Shown here in pieces: positions 20,998-31,945 of a DNA stretch of 64,000 nucleotides (the stretch's first letter is position 1; each line of letters begins with the position of its first letter). The notes under the pieces were generated by a model, which was not told the origin of the DNA, made no database searches, and worked only from the letters and a program-made list of their open reading frames with translations. Source of the DNA: Prostheceraeus crozeri (Eukaryota > Platyhelminthes > Polycladida > Euryleptidae). Location: positions 124,001-188,000 of the forward strand of contig CAJQUW010000891.1 in NCBI GenBank assembly GCA_907163375.1, given 5' to 3'. The translations under genes were made by a program, and so were the position numbers.

Positions 20998-21014
20998 TAT
21001 CAGCAAATGGCGAA

Positions 21015-21171
21015 ATGGAAGTCGAAACGTTGGATCAATTGTATGAGCGAATGCAAAACTTAAAAGGATGTAATTCAATAGCGAAGAAGCATCTGACGCC
21101 AAGTATCGTCTCAAAATACAAGGATAGAAAGACGAAAGCTGGCGGAACCTTGGCTTTGTGTGTTAACACAA
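21015..21171 (+). CDS. Phosphagen kinase (arginine kinase-like), first coding exon
   Basis: This encodes the first 52 codons of an ATP:guanidino kinase, which moves phosphate between ATP and a guanidino compound in the cytosol as an energy buffer. The frame reads METVE-type start, LDQLYERMQNLKG, then KKHLTPSIVSKYKDRKT, matching the N-terminal domain of arginine kinases (KKHLT is strongly conserved). The ATG at 21015 gives the usual N-terminal length; an ATG at 21007 is out of frame. The exon ends VNT plus one base before GTGAGT at 21172. That phase-1 junction pairs exactly with the acceptor at 23174. It is not part of any mobile element I can see. Confidence 0.8.
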
Positions 21172-23174
21172 GTGAGTCAGTTTCCATGTATGGCATTATG
21201 GATTCTATCCTTCGCTTAGTAATTGATAAGCATATTGCATGCTTTAACTTGGTGTGTGGTCAAATAGGAACGCCGGCACGAACTAAGGGCATGTTTTGCA
21301 TCGAATTCTCGCTCACTCACTCATGACCATAGCCTCTATGGAAGCCGTTGGTGCACCCATTGAAGCACAGAAGATCTCTATTTCTACCTGTCGTCGACTC
21401 CTCTCACGCGCCCGATTTCCGTTCCTCCAGACCACTCCAGAATTCTAGCAGGCAAAAAAGGAGGTCTGAGTCATTTGTAAGGACATATATCCGATCAATG
21501 AAAACGTATAGGTGAAATTGCGCTACATAGGTACACTGTAGAGGAGGCTCACCTGTGCGTTTTCTGAAATCGGATATGCCTGCATCTTGTCAGACACAGT
21601 TAAAATGCTTCTATTTCATTTTAGTCGGTATCCAAGAAATTATTTATAGCCTACGTTTGGCGAAAGCCCTGTTGCAGATTGCATCTCCAGAATTTCAGCA
21701 AGCAGTATTCAGCTTCGCCAAATAAACGACGAATTACTCAATGCAGATTAAATCGGTTACAAATTATGGCATGGTAGCGATGGACTTCTAATTCATGCTA
21801 TTGGCCAATCAGGGCAGCGAATGAAGATTTTGAGATGGAAAATGTAACGCATTTTTGATTCTGGTATTATGGAAGCGTGCTTAGGCTGTTGTATATCGAA
21901 TGTTTCATCAATCACAAAAAGCCATGAAATAAGGCAGAACACACGTCCATTCTATAATTCATATTGCTGATGCGCAAGATTATTTTAGCATGCTAGATCA
22001 ATGTAGTGACAGTGCAGGCGAAAGATGTTCTTCTTCCATCTATTCTGCAATTATGCATCACCTAGAAAACCTAGTGCGCAACAATTCAGTACTGTTTGTA
22101 GATACTGGAAAATCTCCCGGATGCATGATCCTGAACATAGATGATTGAAAATTTGATCATTCAGAAATGAAGAGACTATGTTAAAAAATGACTAAAAGAA
22201 AAAAAGAAATTTTCAATAGCCTATCGAATCTTAAGATTTTCTGATATACTGCAAGCCGAAAAAGGGTAGACAATATCTATGAGTGTGGTGTAGTTGCGCG
22301 TTTGGCCATGGCCGACCTATATATTTCATAAAAAACCACACAGCTCGATCTATCGGCTGGCTATCACCTCCCGCGATGTTCCTTGGTTAACACCAACAAT
22401 AGCGGTTCACTGGCGAGTTGAGTGTGCCATCAGGGTAAACCACAGAATAAGATTCATCTGCACGTGCCATCGGTTTCCTAGAAAGGAAGAATCATATCTA
22501 ACCTTAGTATCGAAATGGCACATCACAGAATTAGACAACTTGCTCCTTCTCGAATGGATAATTCGTGCATCGCTTGCTATTGGAAATGGCAAACAATGAG
22601 CTTTCAGTAGAGGAGCCACAGCCAGTGATAGAGGCGTGCGTGCTGTGATATCACTTCGCACACACCAAAACACACATTGTCTAGCTAAAATTCGATTCAG
22701 TGTATGCACTATACAGTGAGGAATGCCGAGGAGAGGATGTGAAAACATCAAGTGAACTAATTTTCGTACGCCTGCTACTTTTCGTAATAATGATCGGAAG
22801 GTATTCTCCTCTGATAAACAATTCTCCAATGTCTTCTATCATTTTCTGCTTGCCATGGTCATTCCCCCATTTCCATCTGACAAAATGCATTTTTCCGTGA
22901 GACGTAATACTGAAGCTAATGCAGCAATTGTCACCCAAACTAACCGAAAACAAATATAGGAAAAGTTCAGACAGGAAAAACTGATTTTATATTCGATTGT
23001 GATATATTAACACTTTCCATCCCCGGAAATACGGCTGAACGAAGTAATAATGTGTATTCAAAGTTGATTGACATATCAATGAACGCATTCAGTAAACCTC
23101 TGCTGCTGATAATAATTGATTTTATAGTGGTTTCAATATCATTCTATGTAATACTTAGTTCTATCACGTTTCAG
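21172..23174 (+). other. Kinase intron 1 (GT-AG, 2003 bp)
   Basis: Donor GTGAGT at 21172 and acceptor TCACGTTTCAG ending at 23174 give a phase-1 intron. Joining the exons yields a continuous N-terminal domain. The interior has no recognisable gene or transposon. Confidence 0.75.
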
Positions 23175-23926
23175 ATGCGTATAATGCTGGAGCTCTCCTT
23201 CCTCGATGTGCTGACATCGATTGTTACTCAGTTTTTATGGACTACTTCGATGCTGTGATCCGAGATTATCACAAAATATCCACCAATGCAATCACTCATC
23301 CTGCCTCTGATTTCGGCAATCTGAACAGTCTTCCTTTTTGTCATCTTGACCCTGCCAAAAAATATATTGTTTCCACGCGTGTCCGTGTCGGACGAACTGT
23401 TGAAGGATTTGCATTTGCGCCTTTGATTACCAAAGAGGATCGTATTAGATTGGAACAACAGATTGCCGACGCTTTAAAGAGCATGACTGGGGAACATGAA
23501 GGCATCTATTACCCACTGACAGGCATGCAGAAGCATGTGCAAAAACAGTTGATTGATGACCATTTTCTTTTTCGTGACGATGAGCATGTATTGAGAGATG
23601 CTGGAGGTTATCGGGATTGGCCCAGTGGTCGTGGTATTTTCCATAATAATGATAAAACCTTCCTTGTGTGGGTGAACGAAGAGGATCACATCCGAATTAT
23701 ATCTATGGAAAAAGGAGGCGATCTGACGAAGGTCTACAAGCGATTAATTCAGGGAATTCAAAAGATGGAGAAGCAATTAAAATTTGCTCGTGACCAGAAG
23801 CTAGGATTTCTGACATTTTGTCCTTCCAATCTTGGTACAACGATGCGTGCATCAGTTCACCTGCGGATACCATTCCTGTCACAGCTTCCAAACTTCAAGG
23901 ACATCTGCGAACAATATTCTTTACAG
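23175..23926 (+). CDS. Phosphagen kinase (arginine kinase-like), second coding exon
   Basis: It encodes ~250 residues: the end of the N-terminal domain (AGALLPRCADIDCYSVFMDY) and most of the catalytic domain. Diagnostic motifs are STRVRVGRT (nucleotide-phosphate Arg residues), YYPLTGM, LIDDHFLFRDDEH, WPSGRGIFHN, LVWVNEEDHIRIISM (catalytic Glu in NEEDH), LGFLTFCPSNLGTTMRASVH (reactive Cys and Arg). The exon ends EQYSLQ before GTAATT at 23927, in phase 0, exactly where the final exon of arginine kinases would begin. The guanidino-specificity loop differs from the SGVGIYAP form of arthropod enzymes, so arginine is likely but not certain as substrate. No stop or frameshift is seen. The final ~100 residues are not found in the window. 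Confidence 0.92.
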
Positions 23927-24027
23927 GTAATTTTGCCTATATTTAATCGTCGTTTTCTGTATAAGTACAGTTTCGACAAATAAAGGCTTCAGAGATAAGT
24001 AGGAACAGAATGATTAGATATTGATTT

Positions 24028-24229
24028 GCATCCTCAGTTGAAAAATGGAAGCAGACCTGAATAGCTGCTACTTCATCCAATATCAGGAATCATCAGCAGG
24101 CCTAGTTTACATTTCACAGCATCAACATAACTCCCCATTTAAAGTTGCAGCAATGCCCGGGTAAATTTGAGATTTGCAATTAGCATGTGAGTGAAATTTC
24201 GACGGGCATTCATTAAAGATCACTTTAAA
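24028..24229 (+). repeat. ~200-bp inverted repeat, left copy
   Basis: It matches 30104-30304 in inverted orientation over its whole length at above 90% by eye, for example GACGGGCATTCATTAAAGAT and TTACCCGGGCATTGCTGCAA or their complements. It begins 100 bp after the kinase exon, so it lies in the next intron. Outside the repeat the two flanks diverge at once. Confidence 0.9.
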
Positions 24230-25324
24230 TAAGTTGAAAATAAAAGCAAAAAAATAAGTAGGAACAGATGTGAGAAATGGACCGCTATCCCGTTTGTATT
24301 TAGTAGCTCATCATCCGAGACACGGGTAGGGGGAATTCGTGTCGATTAAAATACATCATAACCGTAGCTTTAAAAATCGAGAGTGTCTAGTATCCCAATA
24401 TTCTATTTCTCAGTCACATGTACAGTATTCACTTCCGTAAATTGAATTTAAAAAGTGAGTAGAGGCAGGCGTGTACAAATATTTAAGGTATCATTATCAA
24501 TATCCTATGTCAATGTTTGATTAAGTTTGATATGAACAATTGGGTTGTTGATCCCTCTGATCCACAATTGCTGTTGATGATATTACGGGCAAATATTTTT
24601 TACGGGGAATTTTTTGTTTTTTCGGAGACCCAATTTTTTCACCATTTTTGGAGCCATGTAGCTCCGTTCTACATGCCAGTTACCGATTGAAATTCATACA
24701 AGATTTCCTCTATACCAAGGTTATGATGCATGCAAAGTTTGGTTGAGTAGCGAATATGCAAAAAAAGTTGCAGCTGCGTGAATATTCAAATTTTGAGAAT
24801 TTCCAAATTTTTGAAAAAATCAAATTTCTAAAAAGTAGCTCTAGATCCCGTTATATCCAAAATTGGAAGCTAATATTTCAGATTTGATGTTTTCTAATGC
24901 ATAGCAAGCATATGTCCGAAAATCAGCATAATCGGGGACAGTTCCAGACACTTCCACATGCCATTGGGTGAATCGTCGTGGTGACAGATGCATGTGCAAA
25001 TTGTGCATATATGCACACAATATTTTTTGTTATATTTGGCATAGCTTCATTTCAAATATTTGCTATCTAAGGACGTTTATAAATTTTAGTCTATGTAGAT
25101 TTTTGTAACCCCGAGGATGGACGTTGTAACAGACCGAAGTACCGGTTATATTATTAAATGGTTATCGAAGTGTATTTTGTGTTTTTAACAACTGACGAAA
25201 AGTAACTATATAGACAAGTGGAGCACCACTATTTAAAAGTCAATAAGATCGATTGCAATATTTTATTAAACAGCACTTGCCTAAGTAACAATTTGCTACC
25301 AACCTTTATATATATCTATATATA
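24230..25324. other. Intron or intergenic, nothing recognised
   Basis: Homopolymer-rich sequence (24590-24860) resembling non-coding repeat DNA, with no open frame of interest. A TATATATATCTATATATA run precedes the TIR element at 25325. Confidence 0.45.
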
Positions 25325-26757
25325 CAGGGTTTTCGCGATCCCCTTGCGGATTTTTGCTGGGAATATTACGGTGGATACCACTGCGCATTAAACAAAGTTT
25401 TTGGATAAATGAACTATATGCAAGTAAGCCATCACTTGACGGCAATTGGCGCACTATCAATGACTAAGATTGAGTTTTATTTCATAAGATATAAAATCAC
25501 TCATATAGACTGGAGCGTATTGGCTGCTTTGCTGGATGTTAACTTTGAATTTCTGACTGTTTTATAACTTTTACTAGCTGGTCTCTTCCTAGAGGTGACT
25601 GAGATTGCCTCAGTTGCCACTGTTGTGATTACATGATCGTTGGAAAGTCAGACGTACTGAAAATTCCGACATCGACAAAGAGACATCCTCTTCAGCAAGA
25701 GCATCGATTCTTTGGAAAAGCTGATAATGGAAACTCCTTCCAAGGCTCCGAGAAAATGTGTGAATGATCATAGGACGCGGAGACTTTCTGATGTCAAGAG
25801 GTATTAATATTGTTGTAGCTTTCGAAGATGATTCCATCAATTTGCAAAGGTTGAATGAACAAAAAGTCAAATTTTCTCTATTTCCCGAGCGCAAGTACTC
25901 ATGGAAAGTTGATCAAACATTCGAAGCATACAGTTTCACGGTAAGCTATTTTAAACCTGAAGTTAATCGACTTCAATTTTATCTTTAGATGATTGAAGTA
26001 AACTTAGATACAGGATCCTATATTTCATCTTCAGTATCAGTTTAAGTGATCAGACAACATTCTCCATGGGAGTGCCAACCTCACGAGCTCTCGCTTGATT
26101 GACGCGAAACCGACGCAATCATCTTTGATCTGTGGTCTTCTGTCTCATTCCACCTTTCGATTGGATAAGTTGCCAAGTAATGGAGGAAACAGTCAATGTA
26201 AGAACGACACAGGGGCATTTTATTGATCAAAGTACTTCCAGTCAAGACACAGCTGCGAAATCGAACACAGATGCACCAGTAGGATGGGACAGACGTGACC
26301 ACTTAGGGCTCTTGAAAGACGTGAGCTCTAGACACAATATAGACATCAAAATTGAATAATCGTTGAGTTGGTCGGGATGAGAAAACTCCCACTTCCTGTT
26401 CTCCAAAGAGCCTAGACATTCCATTGTTGGACTTCTTGGTATGGAGCCAGATGCAAAATGTGCACCGTACCCAAACATTTGTATTAATTGAGACGAGAAC
26501 TAATATTATTTACTGGACAACATTAACACAGATTAAGTAAAGAAGGGGTTAATTAATTATCGTGCTTAAAGACACTTTGTCATGCGCCGTGAGCTTTGCA
26601 TACTCTGTGATATAGGTCATATGGAACTCGTTTTATTGTTTTGAGGTAAAGGTATTCAGTTAACTTCGACTTTTGGTTCTTTAAACATTGTTAAAATCTA
26701 TGTAATGTCGCATAATAACAACTTGTAAAAATCCGCAAGAATATATCGAACACCCTG
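25325..26757. mobile_element. 1.43-kb TIR element of unknown family, TA-flanked
   Basis: The left end reads CAGGGTTTTCG after a TA and the right end, inward, CAGGGTGTTCG before a TA. Both then share TTGCGGATTTTT about 10-20 bases in. TA targets and CAGGGTGTT ends resemble mariner-type elements in this window. Internal open frames (25764-25988 on +, 25610-25894 on -) show no catalytic motif I recognise, so it may be non-autonomous or too decayed. The + frame ends at a plausible splice donor (ACGGTAAGC at ~25939), which I note without claiming a gene. Confidence 0.6.
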
Positions 26758-26824
26758 TATATACGGTTCTTTGATATGCAATCTATAGTTGCGTAGAGTG
26801 CTCAATGGGTGTCAGAGCTTTGAT

Positions 26825-27777
26825 AAATGAAAAAATGATGTTTTGCACTACTCCGAGTAGGCTATACTTGGAGTTTCACAAGAGACTCCTTCGAAACAAA
26901 GGCGCGGAAATATCATTTGGTTTAACCCACCGTTGAGTCAAAATGTGAAAACAGATACTGGACACAAATTCCTCTCATTAGTGAATAAGCACTTTCCTCC
27001 CAACCATAAATATCGAACTCTTTTCAACAGAAACAATATAAAAGTAAGCTATAGCTGCATGACTAATATGAGAAATACTATCAAACAGCATAACAGCAAG
27101 ATATTGAATACAAACAATAACGAAAGCAACTCAAACAGCAGCGAAACTAACCAAGCGCAATCCAGTGAGCAACAATGCAATTGCAGGAAAAAGAATGAAT
27201 GACCTCTCGAATAAAAATGTTTGAAAGAATGCGTTGTGTATAAAGCGACGGTAACAACAGAAGATGGCAAAGATCATCCATGCATCGGTCAAACAGAAAA
27301 CTGCTTCAAAACGGATTTCGCAATCACAAAAAGTCTTTCACGAACATCAGATATGAAAACGAAACTTCATTGTCGAAATTTATTCAGAAATTGAAGAACA
27401 ACAACAAAAATTATAACATCAAGTGGGAAATAATTTCTGAAACATCACCGTATAAATGTGGTTCAAGAAAATGTAGTCTGTGTCTGATGGAAAATTCTAA
27501 CATAAAAAACTAATAATTTGATCAACAAAAAAATGTGAAGTTATATCTACATATTGACATAGAAGAAAATATTTACTGTCAACTATTCGCTGATCAGTGA
27601 AATATCATTGCCACATTCTTCTTGCCAATTTTATATTTTGAAAAACCTACCTATAAGTTACCATGTTCATATTGCTTTTTTGTTTCATGTTAACTGCACT
27701 ATGACGATCGCATGTAGCGTGAAACTCTAAGTATACTTGGAGTAGTCCAAAACATCATTTTTTTGATTTTTCATTTA
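26825..27777 (+). mobile_element. Inverted-repeat-flanked Penelope-like fragment
   Basis: Arms of about 55 bp at 26825-26879 and 27719-27777 are inverted copies (AAAATGATGTTTTG, ACTACTCC, AGTTTCAC). Between them, 26905-27513 encodes a decayed piece with IIWFNPPLSQNVKT, LVNKHFPPNHKYRTLFN, KVSYSCMTNM, CNCRKK, then ECVVYKATV, FRNHKKSF and CGSRKCSLCL. This matches the minus-strand Penelope-type module at 28945-29938. Several stops and a frame change near 27200-27290 make it a pseudogene. Penelope-like elements often carry terminal repeats in odd orientations, so the arms may belong to the element. Confidence 0.65.
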
Positions 27778-27912
27778 TGTTATATTATTGGAAAAATTAA
27801 GGAAGTGTAACAGTGGCACGCGATTTTCTTCATTGTGCCAAGCAGAAAAATATCACATGCTAACAAAATACAGCAGCAGCATGCTAAACAAAAGGAATGA
27901 AATAATATCAAC

Positions 27913-28945
27913 CTAACGACATAAGAAAAAGTCTTTGCGCTCCCTTTCTAGTTTAGAAGCACTAGGTGGTAACTGATAAAAAGGAGTTGCAGAAAAGCCC
28001 TTGCCGCACATAGCTATGTGTTTAATAACTTTCAATATAGAGTACTTCGGGTCAGACATCTGCTGGCGATGAAGTGTCATACGCTTTCTAAATGTGTCGC
28101 CAGTCTGTCCTTTATAGTATTGATGACATTTGCGACATTCGAGCTCATACACAATATTAGAGGATCAGCATGAAATGTTTTGATGTATGTTGAAGTGCTT
28201 TTGACCATCTTTGGTATGGAAAGAAATGGAAGAACCAGGCGTAATGATGTCACAAGTTTTACAACGGGAATCATTGCAACGCTGGACGCCACGAATGGTA
28301 TTTCTGTTCTTTTTTGATAATATGGAGATCAGCGACTTAGGTTGACGGTAAGTTGATCGAATTTCAGAATCCTTAAATGAGTCAATGTATTGGAGAGAAT
28401 TGAAAATCGGTTTTATCACATTTTGAAAGACATTCGGATTGTTCTTATTGTATGTTCTTACAAATGGAATACGTCTCTTTTCACGCTTGTTATCATTTTC
28501 ACTTTTCATATTGACAGATTCAGCCCTAAATATGGCATCTTTAATAAGGGGCAACAGGTAATGTAGTTGTTGCAATCGTACCTTTATTTCATTGTAACGC
28601 AGTTTTCTGTTTTCACGATTGGATACAATGCGTTTTATTCTGTATGCAAGATTATATGGGATATTGCGAATCACGTGGCGAGGATGCGAGGAGTGAAATG
28701 GGACGTAATTCATCGTATCGGTTGGTTTACGAAAAATGTCGGTGTGAATTCTTGAAAAGCTTATATACTTAAACGTCCAGAAAATTAATTTCCTTTACCT
28801 TGGTTTCCGTGGTAAATTTAATCGATTGATGTAGATCCCGAGTAACATCTAGAAACTGATGAAATTCCCCGTAATCCTTTTTCCAGATAAGGAAACAGTC
28901 ATTGAGATACCGCAGCCACGAATTCGGATGTTCAGACTTAGATGT
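27913..28945 (-). pseudogene. Penelope-like element: RT tail and GIY-YIG endonuclease
   Basis: Read on the minus strand from 28945: NSWLRYLNDCFLIWKKD is RT motif C with Asn where YIDD has Asp. Next come EFHQFLDV, IKFTTETKV and INFLDV, a stop at 28769-28771 with a frame change, then FHSSHPRHVIRNIPYNLA (28713 onward), CNDSRCKTCDII, and finally ELECRKCHQYYKGQTGDTFR (27913-28152), the GIY-YIG-type nuclease start. This order (RT, linker, C-terminal GIY-YIG) is the canonical Penelope layout. Motif C damage and frame breaks make it dead. The fingers and palm before motif C are missing. Confidence 0.75.
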
Positions 28946-30010
28946 TATAATATAAAATTTCTCACTCAAACATAAATTGCAGAATCTGCTGCCACAAGAA
29001 TATGGTTTAGTGTGTTGCACTATACTCCATCTGATGTCACAGCTTTTGTTCTTGTTTTTAAGAGACCATAAAAACTTTGATAATGATGTTCCGCTCATGT
29101 ATCTTTGATATATGAATGATTTTTTATGATTTCGATATCGCGTCTTAAAGTCACCTTCGCACATGCCGTAGTAGATTTTCTCGTCCGATTCACATGACAC
29201 TGTTGCTTTGTAAATTATACACTTCTCTAAACAGCTTCCATTCAATGGGCATTCACTTTTGTTTCTGCAGTTACAGTTCTGATTCTCATTTTCACCTGCT
29301 TGTATTGGTTGAGATTTGCTCAAAATTTTAGAGTCGAGACTTTTGATTACATTTTTCATGTTGTTGACGCAACTGTAACTTAGTTTCATGTTGTTCTTGT
29401 TAAAAAGTTTGTGGTATTTGTTATGTGGAGGAAAATGCTTTCTGATCAAATTTAGTAATCGTCGCCCAATGTCAGGTTTTACATTGGCGCTTAATGGTGA
29501 GTTGAACCATATTAAATTCCTTCTTCGCATTTCTTTTGATTCAGGTGTTGGATTGTAGGTTAAATTATGAACATAATCACTATCTTTCAATGCCCTTTGG
29601 CAAATTGGCGCTGCTTTGTAGAACTCTTCTTCATTGCAGGATAATTTTGATATTCTTCTTTCTATCATTTTTGGGATTTGCTTTAGGATTATTGGAGGGT
29701 GATTTGACTTTTTGTGAATGTATAAAGGCGCACTGTTTTGTTTTATGTATGGGCGGTAGGTTCCATTTTGTAAGTTGAAGTAAATGTCTAGAAAATCCGC
29801 TGATTTCATGCTGCATTCCGTTGTAAATTTTAAAATTTTGGTTTTGGAAGATTTTGATGAAATCTTTCCTACAACGGTCACTTTGTGGTCCTGAACTTTT
29901 TGGAATGAGCGCGAAGCCATCATCTTGGTAAAGTCCAATGTTGTTAACTCCTAATCGTTCTGTGAGTTTGTCGAGTAAAAATAAGCCCACAGGTTCGCAA
30001 ATTAATTCAA
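28946..30010 (-). pseudogene. Second Penelope-type module fused upstream
   Basis: On the minus strand this begins PVGLFLLDKL and IGLYQDDGFALIPKSSGP (motif C-like YQDDG), has a frame change near 29830, and continues FTTECSMKSADFLDIYFN, CNEEEFYKAAP, RRRNLIWFNSPLSANVKP, YSCVNNMKN, CNCRNKSECPLNGSC, IIYKATV, YYGMCEGDFKTRYRNHKKSF (a GIY-YIG-like stretch) and CGSRFCNLCLSEKFYI. It then runs without a break into the other RT fragment at 28945. Two distinct Penelope-like RT types are therefore joined in one open frame (28769-29938, 389 codons). The 5' RT motifs are absent. Confidence 0.7.
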
Positions 30011-30103
30011 TATTTAATTATTCTATTTGCATTGTGTTTACCAATAGTAGCATTTATTAATTATTTCAGACGCAATAACTTAGACGATTTGCCAGTAGTG
30101 TGT

Positions 30104-30304
30104 TTAAAGTGATCTTTAATGAATGCCCGTCGAAATTTCACTCACATGCTAATTGCAAATCTCAAATTTACCCGGGCATTGCTGCAACTTTAAATGGGGA
30201 GTTATGTCAATGCTGAGAAATGCAAACTAGGCCTGCTGATGATTCCTGATTTTGGATGAAATAGCAGCTATTCAGGTCTGCTTCCATTTTTCAACTGAGG
30301 ATGC
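30104..30304 (-). repeat. ~200-bp inverted repeat, right copy
   Basis: This is the inverted partner of 24028-24229. It lies about 100 bp beyond the 5' end of the Penelope module. Together the copies enclose 6.3 kb and could be ends of one element, or two independent insertions of one short repeat. Confidence 0.9.
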
Positions 30305-30839
30305 AGCTCAAAATTTAATTATTCCATTTGCATGATACATTGTATGATTTTATATATGTATATCATATATGTATACAAATATATATTATATATATACGAT
30401 GTATATTGATTTTCAGGTGTTCAACTTCAGACCATGGAACATGCATAGATGCAGGCTGTTCTGTTGTCAACGTTATCTGACACAAATTGGATTTTGGTGT
30501 ACAAAAACTCAGAAGCACTCACTCTATGATCCCACAAATTTGCAGACTTCTCCCATTTTTCAACCACCTCGCTAAAATCTATGAATGCAATTAATAAAAA
30601 GCACAAGACGCAGTATACGATGGGGTTAGCAATTAATACTGAAGCTCATCGCACATGGGAAGTCTGAAATGTGAACAATTTCAGCATTAAGTACCACATC
30701 AACAGCAAGCAAAAATTAGGAATCACAGAGTCTCTCGTTATTTTGCACGAGAATTCCGACGTACGTTCGCAAAAAGATTTTATTTCCACCCTTTACTTGC
30801 CTTGGTAGCCTTATGTTTTGCTTCTTCTCATATCTAGGT
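30305..30839. other. Intergenic, nothing recognised
   Basis: It contains a TATATA-rich patch near 30350-30400 and no supportable gene. Confidence 0.5.
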
Positions 30840-31640
30840 TGTTTCATCATCATCATCATCATCCTTTCGTGCCACTGCTGGCAGATGGTCTCCACTTCCT
30901 CCTCCAGCATTTTCCATCTTTCTTTCTGAATCCACTTGATTCTGCTCTTCTCAATATCGTCTCTCCATCTTCTCCTTGGCTTTCTCCTTCGCCTTGGTCT
31001 TCCTAGCGGTGTCCATTCCGTTAGGCCTACTATCTTGACTCACTTGTTGTTGTTCATTCTGGCTAGGTGTACTGCCCAGTGTCCCTTTATCGTTCTGATT
31101 TTACTCGTTATGTCAATGATTCTCGTCCTTTCTCTGATGTTCTCGTTCCGTATTTTGTCCTTCCTCGAGATGTTCAGTATTCCTCTTCCAATACTTCTTT
31201 GTGACACAGCCAGCTTCCATTCTTGTCGCTTTGTCAGTGTCCCCGTTTTGCACCATACGTCACTGTGGCAGTATGACCGTATCAAACAACCTTCGTTTCA
31301 GGCATATTGGGATGCTCCTGTGTTTGGGTAGTTAGCGGTTTTGTCCGAACCTTCTCCAACCAGTATTTATTCTGTTATCTATTTATCTGCCAATTTCGTT
31401 ATTTACTGTTAACCATCTTCCAAGGTATTCATTTACTTCTTCTAATATTTCTCCATCAATTTGAATTCCTTGTCGTGCTGTTCGCTTTGCTATTTCATTG
31501 CACATAACTTTTGTTTTCTTCTTGTTCATTTTCATGCCATCTTTCTTTCCTTCTTCGTTTAATGATGCTATGATTCTCTGCAGGTCTTCTTCTGTATTCG
31601 CTAATAGTATTATGTCATCAGCAAATCTGATATAGTAGTG
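30840..31640 (-). pseudogene. 3' half of a LINE reverse transcriptase (RTE-like)
   Basis: On the minus strand, IRFADDIILLANTEEDLQRI near 31630-31570 is RT motif C, then MNKKKTKVMC. The 31040-31285 frame gives TLTKRQEWKLAVSQRSIGRG, NEEI-like and GHWAVHLARM, the C-terminal region of such LINEs, then RPRRRRKPRRRW and WKMLEEEVE. The 3' end is a simple (ATG)n tail, seen as CATCATCATCATCATCATC at 30847-30866. Stops and frame changes are frequent, and the 5' part is missing. Confidence 0.75.
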
Positions 31641-31945
31641 TAGCAGAAATAATAACAGAAAGGGTTTGCGGAATGAAGATGCTTAGTCACCTCTGCAATA
31701 GTTGGCATAGAAAAAATGATTTTTTAAATCAAACTCTGACAATAAATGGAGAATATCGGGTTTCCCAAAAGTCACGCAAAGCTTTAAAATGTTGTCACTA
31801 ACTTAAGTTTAACAATAAAGGTTTCGGATTTTTTGTGCAGTGTGATTCAACTTATAGGATTTTATACGGCATACCCATCTAATTTCTTCACCGCATTTCG
31901 TCATGATGTTCATACTTATTGAACGAATGTTATTATAGTAGCATT
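31641..31945. other. Intergenic, nothing recognised
   Basis: No gene or repeat could be supported here. Confidence 0.45.

Noticed and set aside
25610-25988. Opposed open frames as the missing kinase exon
   Set aside because: Neither strand shows the conserved C-terminal kinase motifs, and the frames lie inside a TIR element.
30841-30866. CAT-repeat as a His-rich protein
   Set aside because: It is the simple 3' tail of the minus-strand LINE.
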